Origin: Malaya genurostris
Lineage: Eukaryota; Arthropoda; Insecta; Diptera; Culicidae
DNA length: 64,000 nt
NCBI RefSeq assembly: GCF_030247185.1
Contig: NC_080571.1
Location: 345,495,879 to 345,559,878, forward strand
Reading direction: 5' to 3'
The position numbers and the translations under genes are program-made. This document shows, piece by piece, positions 59,501 to 64,000 of this stretch. The notes below the pieces were generated by a model, which worked only from the letters and a program-made list of their open reading frames with translations, did not search any database and was not told the DNA's origin. Numbering within the stretch: position 1 is the stretch's first letter; each line of letters starts with the position of its first letter.

Positions 59501-62428
59501 TATATATGTAGAAAGTGTGTGCGAAATTCGAAAAAAATTGGTGCAGTAGTTTTTGAATGACGATGGACACGGACTTTCATAAACTTTCGAGAAAAACTCA
59601 TTTGAAGTTTTTTGTCTATAAAATCAATTTATTACTTAAGGGAGCCCGTAGGATCTAACATTTACAAAAAATCATATTTTTTATTTTATAATATGTTATA
59701 ATGAAACATTTCATGAATGTTTTGTCAAATTTTTAAGTCAATCTAAGCAGAAATCTTGAGCCTGTGCGCCGAGCTCTTATTTGCAATATGAGATAAGCAA
59801 AGCATTTGCCCATAACTTACTGAGTTTTGTTCCGATAGGCTTAAAAATTTCACAGAATATTCTTAAAATGTTGTACTATAATAAAGTACAAAGAAAAATA
59901 TTAATGATTTTTCAAATGTGTGACAGTGAAGACAGAAATTGAAAATTCGTATTTGTCACATTGTCTCAAAACTGAAATGTAGAGACGCTGCTTGTTTAGA
60001 AATGATACTTTCAGCAAGAGCTGTCAAATCGGTAGGAAAATTTCTAATTACTCCACCTTTTCAACGATTTCTTATAAAAACGGACAAATTCATTTGAAAA
60101 ACCATAGTAGAAGTTGAAGAAAAAGTTTTTACTCTGAGGGGGTAATGTTGTTCTTAATTCAATGTGCGTTTATTTAAAATGGAGCATTAAACATGGTTTA
60201 ATACCATTTTTCAAATACCTGGAAATAACAAATAAAGTATCCAAAATAAATGGTACTCAATCGCTACTCATTCTAGTACTCGAGAAATAAACATTATCCT
60301 GGTTTCAGTTTAAAATAATGTTGATCCGAAAAAACCTAACCTTACCAAATTTCACACATTTCTGAAGATTTTCCATGTATACACTAAAAAAATAGTAGTA
60401 ATCACTTTGAAATCGATTTTCTTCTGCTCCGAGTGTACTTTTATTGCTGGTATCTTATTGTACTATTGAATAAACGATAAAAATGTTGCAAATCACTACT
60501 ACCGATATGAAAATGTCCAAAATAATCCTCCTTTTCTTGCTTCCATTTTTCATTGGCAGGTGTCACTACCGGTAATTCAGTTTCACGGCAATGTGCCGAT
60601 TGAAAACGTTGTTTTGGTTTAAGAAAAAAGGTCGTCTTCTATTAACTGTGTTCATTTCTTAATTTCAAAACTTAAAGGAACAAAAAGGAAAAAATTAGTT
60701 CCCTTGATCTTTCGAAAACCTTCGATAGTGTCAATATCGATTTATTGCTAGAAATCCTAGCAAAGACAGCAATCCCCTAGGATCGGGTTGACTGAAACCA
60801 TTCATATAAAACAGAAAGAAAAGTAATGTTAACTTTGAATAAGTATACCTTCTTCATTTTTATAAACATGGTTAAATAAACAGTTTTATTAGACTGAACT
60901 TTAACCAAGGTTTGGTAATATATGTCTACCATCGTTATATTAAAAATTCTTCTAGATAGTTGTTGACACTGTTTCTGATCACTCCCACTTGTGAGGAATT
61001 CTGGAAACGGACAGAAACCTGGCTGCAAAATTGGGTCATTTTCTAACCGGATGTGTCTTGCTTAATTGCTCTTTTTTATTGTTCGACTTCATACGATTTT
61101 CGTTCATACAGATATAAAAACGAGTGTTGAGACAAAGTAAATGAGATTGAGATATGGGTATTTTAAAATATGAATATTACAATTATGTTTGGTAGTGAAA
61201 AAGCAATTGCCCTTCATATATATTTCTTATTGGAAAAATAGATCAATAGGCGCTGAAAATGTAGAACCGATTCAAAACTAGTCTTGTAAAGAAAGAATCC
61301 GGCAGAAACAGATCCGTTAATAATCGTTAGGCGATTTGCCGGAATTCTGGTGGAATGCCGGTAAAAATTTTCACGACATTTTTGACACTTCTCTCAACTA
61401 CTTGTAACATACAAGATTCGATACGGACTCTCCTGAGAGTACCATGTTCGCAAAAAAGGATGTTGTCAAAGATTTGTTCGGGATATGTGAGGATATCTAG
61501 TTAATATGATGTCTTTGCTTGAATATAAATTTACGTTTAACTCTAATGGATAAAACATATCAGTTTTCGCAACTTATACTCATCACTGAACATTCACGAA
61601 TTAATCGATATTTCTATTTCACAGTACCCTGATTCTCCGATTTTTGCTTGTATTGAATTGTACCTTACTGACAAAAGCTCAAGTTCCTTTTGTCGGAAAA
61701 TGTCCAAAGGTACCGGTGAAAAAAGACTTCAATGCACCAGCCTACTTGGGTCGGTGGTACGAGCAAGAAAAATATCCGTTTGTTTTCGAATTAGCTGGAC
61801 GGTGCGTAACTGCTGAATATGGAATGAATGGTGATGGAACTGTCTCGGTTGCGAATCGTTTGATCAATACAATGTAAGTCAAACATTAAAATATTCCTCA
61901 TAGGTCGTGTAAGTTATTTTTTCGTATATTTTGTTTTAGTACGGGATCGGTCAACTCGATAAGTGGATCTGCTCGAATAGTTAAACCGGCAAAATTAGCA
62001 GTATCATTCCCTCTGCCTTGTAAGTTACTCCTTTACTCAAAAATGTTTCCAATGCAGTGATATTAATAGTTGCATTTTATTTTTTTTCAGTTAAAGTGGA
62101 GGCACCATATTGGGTTGTTGGAACAGATTACAAAAATTTTGCCGTTGTGCTTTCTTGTATTGACATCGGTGGTATAATGCATACAAGTACGTACATTGTC
62201 AAATATAATGTATTGTTCAATCCAACTATCATATCCATTACCTTTTCAGAAGTAGCTTGGATTCTTACAAGGGATCGCTTCCCTTCGTTAGACATCATGA
62301 AGAAGGCGTATGCTGTATTAGATTCAGCAAAAATTTCTCGTGCCTATTTGACACGTACCGACCAGAGGAATTGCGAATCTTCAAAAAAAGTCTCGTATAA
62401 GTCAGAGCTCAATCTTATCAAACATTGA
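46607..62428 (+). CDS. secreted lipocalin C (apolipoprotein D-like), 5 exons
   Basis: Proposed join of 46607-46623, 61625-61873, 61940-62019, 62091-62186 and 62250-62428: 621 nt, 206 aa. The four 3' exons are well supported, with GT/AG borders and continuous frame. They encode GxW in YLGRWYEQEKYPF, then RCVTAEYG, then TDYKNFAVVLSC, and the Arg motif AWILTRDR. The family has a signal peptide, and the exon at 61625 opens part-way through one (LILRFLLVLN to KAQ before VPFVG), in phase 2. The 17-nt piece at 46607-46623 starts with ATG, ends in phase 2 before GTAAAT, and completes the peptide as MESRIS. That gives a 15-kb first intron. A local alternative (61546-61562) also fits the phase but has a weak donor. 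Introns 2 and 4 match lipocalin A and B sites; intron 3 is extra. Confidence 0.7.
46916..46999 (+). pseudogene. tiny non-LTR reverse transcriptase relic
   Basis: About 14 codons read VIDMDIENAFDTVDPIV, resembling the first catalytic box of LINE RTs (the L-D-I-E-K-A-F-D pattern). Nothing around it continues the match. Confidence 0.4.
47000..48239. other. within the proposed lipocalin C intron; no gene seen
   Basis: AT-rich. 47985-48045 ('ggggagcgggtcatttcgcc' and 'gccgaaagtcgtttcgcc') is the inverted counterpart of 27060-27115. The remainder has pieces of the dispersed repeat only. Confidence 0.45.
48240..49304 (-). mobile_element. element X, inverted shorter copy
   Basis: Read on the minus strand it starts TTTTGTCGTGAATACGAC (49304) and ends with '...gacataactggatatcg' reversed at 48240. 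It keeps the TATA promoter (48981-48988) and its downstream sequence but has about one and a half diverged 134-bp units and lacks the ~510-bp duplicated block. Both ends agree with the copy at 11872-14545, which defines the element's limits. Confidence 0.78.
49305..51234. other. within the proposed intron; dispersed repeats, no gene seen
   Basis: Degenerate dispersed-repeat pieces occur at 49975-50010, 50120-50300 and 50560-50600. An AT-rich inverted pair ('ttcctaaaatatttctgat' type) lies at 49305-49700. The region 50870-51230 is more GC-rich and ends where a MITE begins. It could belong to the LINE after the MITE, but I see no RT motif in it. Confidence 0.4.
51235..52134. mobile_element. 900-bp MITE with TACACTCAAA termini
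   Basis: The ends TACACTCAAATAAAAATTC and '...attattttgagtgta' are inverted. Motifs with 'ttacgtgaa' occur along both arms. No transposase frame is present. GCAAT occurs next to both ends, so the target duplication may be TA or a longer, decayed one. Confidence 0.65.
52135..53475 (+). pseudogene. LINE fragment with RT and RNase H (LOA/R1-like), decayed
   Basis: Plus strand, several frames. It starts in the RT palm (CPQGGVLSPLLWN, then FADDYHILM), continues through the thumb (NPGKTSMVLFTHRR, VKYVGVIVDSKLNW, IVRPILAHGCLVWW), and ends in an RNase H domain (CYTDGSLLNGRAGAGVY, FEAEIYAI, and YFLWVPGHFGITGNEWADELA). An RNase H after RT separates this from the Jockey elements and fits LOA, R1 or I-type LINEs; LOA is my preference. 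Frame breaks occur near 52400, 52650, 52950 and 53290. The 5' part is missing. Confidence 0.85.
53478..53551. repeat. CT then GT microsatellite
   Basis: A short CTCTCT/CGCT run followed by about 30 GT units with one interruption. It lies directly at the broken end of the LINE RNase H. Confidence 0.95.
53552..55996. other. within the proposed intron; no gene seen
   Basis: 53755-54070 contains repeated 'aatctgtgaaaatctgtga' motifs, a short simple-sequence cluster. 55255-55290 is a dispersed-repeat piece. Nothing coding is supported. Confidence 0.5.
55997..57860 (-). CDS. ZAD-domain C2H2 zinc-finger protein, 4 exons
   Basis: Complement of 55997-56289, 56351-56566, 56629-57765 and 57821-57860: 1686 nt, 561 aa. 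The start MSRKKRLDMD is at 57860. An N-terminal acidic region is followed by a ZAD domain with four cysteines (CRICLRQL, then FICRNC, about residues 135-185). ZAD mediates dimerisation in insect zinc-finger proteins. A long acidic linker (EEEEDCSSHS) and a basic patch (KRKRIRIVTKPYRKRQKVK) follow, then five C2H2 fingers, beginning CDFCGEWVEYHTVE and ending FECSICNRKF. The finger junction across intron 3 reads HLGIKPYTC, a normal linker. Introns are 55, 62 and 61 nt with GT/AG ends. It is probably a nuclear DNA-binding regulator; targets are unknown. It lies antisense inside the proposed lipocalin C intron. Confidence 0.93.
58107..58680 (+). repeat. complete copy of the dispersed inverted-end repeat
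   Basis: Ends TGCCTTTCTTATAT and ATATGAGAATGGCA are inverted over 14 bases with few mismatches. Inside are 'tccggatccggaagtc', two 'catctccgagaaaagtt' modules, a CA-rich tract, 'cgacgaactgagccgaatgg' and 'tatatgacactcgg'. It is 574 bp with no supported coding. This is the best reference copy in the window for the fragments at 1515, 6640, 37670, 38521 and 43540-44460. Confidence 0.8.
59037..59270. mobile_element. 'CGTTTTCG' MITE, copy 2, right end missing
   Basis: It matches 44649-44900 closely, but lacks about 25 internal bases near 59178 and stops at 'tagtgcaatt' before the outer right repeat. Confidence 0.8.
59271..61624. other. within the proposed intron; no gene seen
   Basis: AT-rich. 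It holds a short RT relic (listed separately). No other coding region is supported. A possible local start exon for lipocalin C lies at 61546-61562. Confidence 0.5.
60688..60776 (+). pseudogene. tiny reverse transcriptase relic
   Basis: The frame reads SLDLSKTFDSVNIDLLLEIL, matching the first catalytic box of retroelement RTs. No flanking match is visible. Confidence 0.45.
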
Positions 62429-62444
62429 ATAATTATAACAGATA

Positions 62445-62450
62445 AATAAA
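62445..62450 (+). terminator. poly(A) signal of lipocalin C
   Basis: AATAAA, 17 bp after the stop codon at 62426-62428. Confidence 0.65.
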
Positions 62451-62476
62451 ACTCCTATTTACAGGAACAGATTCAT

Positions 62477-63209
62477 GCTCATTTTTGTCGTGAATACGAC
62501 TTACTTTACTATGGGGTGCCTTTTCAAAATTTACCCTCTGAGAGATTGATAAGTTTTTGATCGTGAATATCTCTTGTTGTATCTAACGAATCAACATAAT
62601 TTTTGCTACACGCCATCGGAAATATGATCACAATTTTATGATAAAATTATCAGTTGTGTGACATAATCTCAAATAATTCAAAATTGAACTTTTCTGAAAT
62701 GTGTGGTATAAACGATTCGATTTTAAAATTCCATATGCTGCTATTTTTATAGCCGTTAGGACCGCCCATTAGTGAAAAAGCTACAAACGAAATCACGTAA
62801 AAAAAAGCTTTCAACAAAAATTGGATCAGTTTGGATTCTATCGCCACTGCGAGCAGATGTATTTTGTGTCGTTTGCAAAGCTAGTTTTGCTTCCGACAAG
62901 AGCGATTACGTCACAGCTGCCAGTCATTTGCATAGGTGAAAAAGCAACGGTGGAGAGCATTACACAAATTTGTTGTTCACAAATCGAAGGTAAATATCCC
63001 CAGTTTAGTGCAAATCTAGAACAGTTTGGTTAGATTTGTGCACTTTTCGCTGTGTGAAATTCACAATAATCGAGATCAAGTGAAGCCTTCTTTGTTTTTG
63101 CGAAAAATGTTCCAGAGTTTAATGTCGTAGAGAATTACGCAATTTGACCCCCTTGAATGCTAGAAACGAATCCCTATAGCATATTGATAGTTTCGTTCAA
63201 TAAATTAGG
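62477..63209 (+). mobile_element. element X, left-end fragment
   Basis: It starts TTTTTGTCGTGAATACGAC right after lipocalin C. It runs through 'actatggggtgccttttc' into one copy of the ~510-bp block ('tatagccgttaggaccgcc', 'cgtcacagctgccagtcat', 'gcgaaaaatgttccag') and breaks off at about 63209. It lacks the promoter and the 134-bp array. Confidence 0.75.
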
Positions 63210-63351
63210 CCTATTTTATCATTGATCAACCCAGCGAATTAATGTCTTCTTCATTGGAATTTATTTGTGACGTCACGATAAAAGATCTAATTACATAACA
63301 TGACAAAAATGAACAAAATGAATCATTTTTGACAGCTCTTAGTGGTTTGTA

Positions 63352-64000
63352 ACAGATCGGCTGAAAAGTTCGTATCGTTTCTATGAGAGGGCGCCACTAG
63401 AATTAAATCCATACCATTTTCAGTTAGTACCAACCTTCAAAAGATACGTGTATAAATTTGACAGCTGTCTGATTATTAGTTTGTGAGATATTGCATTTTG
63501 AGTGAAGCTACTTATGTTATTGTGAAAAAAAGGGAAAAAAAGGAATTTCGTGTGTTGATGAAACACTACTTTTTGATGAATAAAAATTGGCGCCGATACC
63601 AAAAAATGGCTTGATGAGTGTTATCCAGACTCTGCACCGGGCGAAGCAACAATTCGTAAGTGGTTTGCAAAATTTCGTACTGGTCATATGAGCACCGAAG
63701 ACGATGAACGCAGTGGACGTCCAAAAGAGGCTGTTACCGATGAAAACGTAAAAAAAATCCACAAAATGATTTTCAATGACTGTAAAGTGAAGTTGATCGA
63801 GATAGCTGACACCCTAAAAATATCAAAGGAACGTGTTGGACATATTATTCACGAATATTTGGATATGAGAAAGCTTTGTGCGAAATGGGTGCCGCGTGAG
63901 TTCACAATCGATCAAAAACAACAACGAATTGATGATTCTGAGCAGTGTTTGGAGCTGTTATATCGAAATTAAACCGAATTTTTTCGTCGATATATAACAA
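63352..64000 (+). mobile_element. mariner (Irritans-type), 5' half, cut by the window edge
   Basis: A TA at 63350-63351 precedes the terminal repeat ACAGATCGGCTGAAAAGTTC. A 5' UTR of about 150 bp and the transposase follow. The terminal repeat matches that at 341-371 with one difference. Confidence 0.9.
63531..64000 (+). pseudogene. mariner transposase, N-terminal part, broken
   Basis: The frame begins with KKEFRVLMKHYF, but the expected ATG codon reads AGG at 63531-63533. The N-terminal HTH region has a frameshift near 63595, then continues as DSAPGEATIRKWFAKF, ERSGRPKEAVTDENVKKI (the linker region) and KISKERVGHIIHEYL (second HTH). A TAA at 63970-63972 interrupts the frame within RN-TEFFRRY. 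The window ends before the first catalytic Asp. The copy is inactive. It is the same family as the element at 1-371. Confidence 0.88.

Overview
This is a piece of an insect nuclear genome, most likely a mosquito (Culicidae). It is AT-rich, with small spliced genes scattered among many layers of transposable elements. Pointers to a mosquito are a DD37E (ITmD37E-type) Tc1/mariner transposon, Jockey-clade LINEs, a LOA-like RT/RNase H fragment, a ZAD zinc-finger gene, and a dispersed inverted-terminal repeat of a kind I remember as common in mosquitoes. The species cannot be read from the sequence alone.

I can support four host genes. Three are secreted lipocalins of the apolipoprotein D type. 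Lipocalin A (minus, 3483-4374) and lipocalin B (plus, 33462-34336) are close paralogs with three exons, the same intron phases and a 188-nt middle exon in each. They point away from each other across about 29 kb of transposons. Lipocalin C (plus, body 61625-62428) is more divergent and has more introns. Its best start exon lies 15 kb upstream at 46607-46623, which would make a 15-kb first intron. The fourth gene encodes a ZAD plus C2H2 zinc-finger protein (minus, 55997-57860, four exons) and would sit antisense inside that intron.

Transposon layout from left to right: a deleted mariner abutting a broken ITmD37E (1-1190); a foldback element built of inverted ~120-bp repeats (5102-6113); a Ty3/Gypsy retrotransposon with nearly identical 263-bp LTRs and TAAT target duplications (7300-16976), carrying a 1.4-kb MITE in its leader and a 2.7-kb non-coding element (here 'element X') in its reverse transcriptase; an antisense Jockey LINE (17027-21791) split by a Helitron-like element; a young 5'-truncated Jockey LINE with an intact ORF2 and 15-bp target duplications (23033-26835), inserted into the ORF1 of another antisense LINE; a 1.1-kb MITE (27508-28607); a nearly intact ITmD37E (34812-36074); a dispersed repeat broken by an inserted element holding a tRNA-derived SINE (38521-40105); and a second Helitron-like element (40540-42917). 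Inside the proposed lipocalin C intron are an inverted element X, a MITE next to a LOA-like fragment, a microsatellite and a complete dispersed-repeat copy. The right edge has another fragment of element X and the 5' half of a mariner from the same family as the left edge.

I do not see a new multi-gene system. The most novel items are element X (a multi-copy non-coding element with its own TATA promoter and expandable internal repeats), the proposed long intron with a nested antisense gene, and several nested insertions whose order can be read directly from their junctions.
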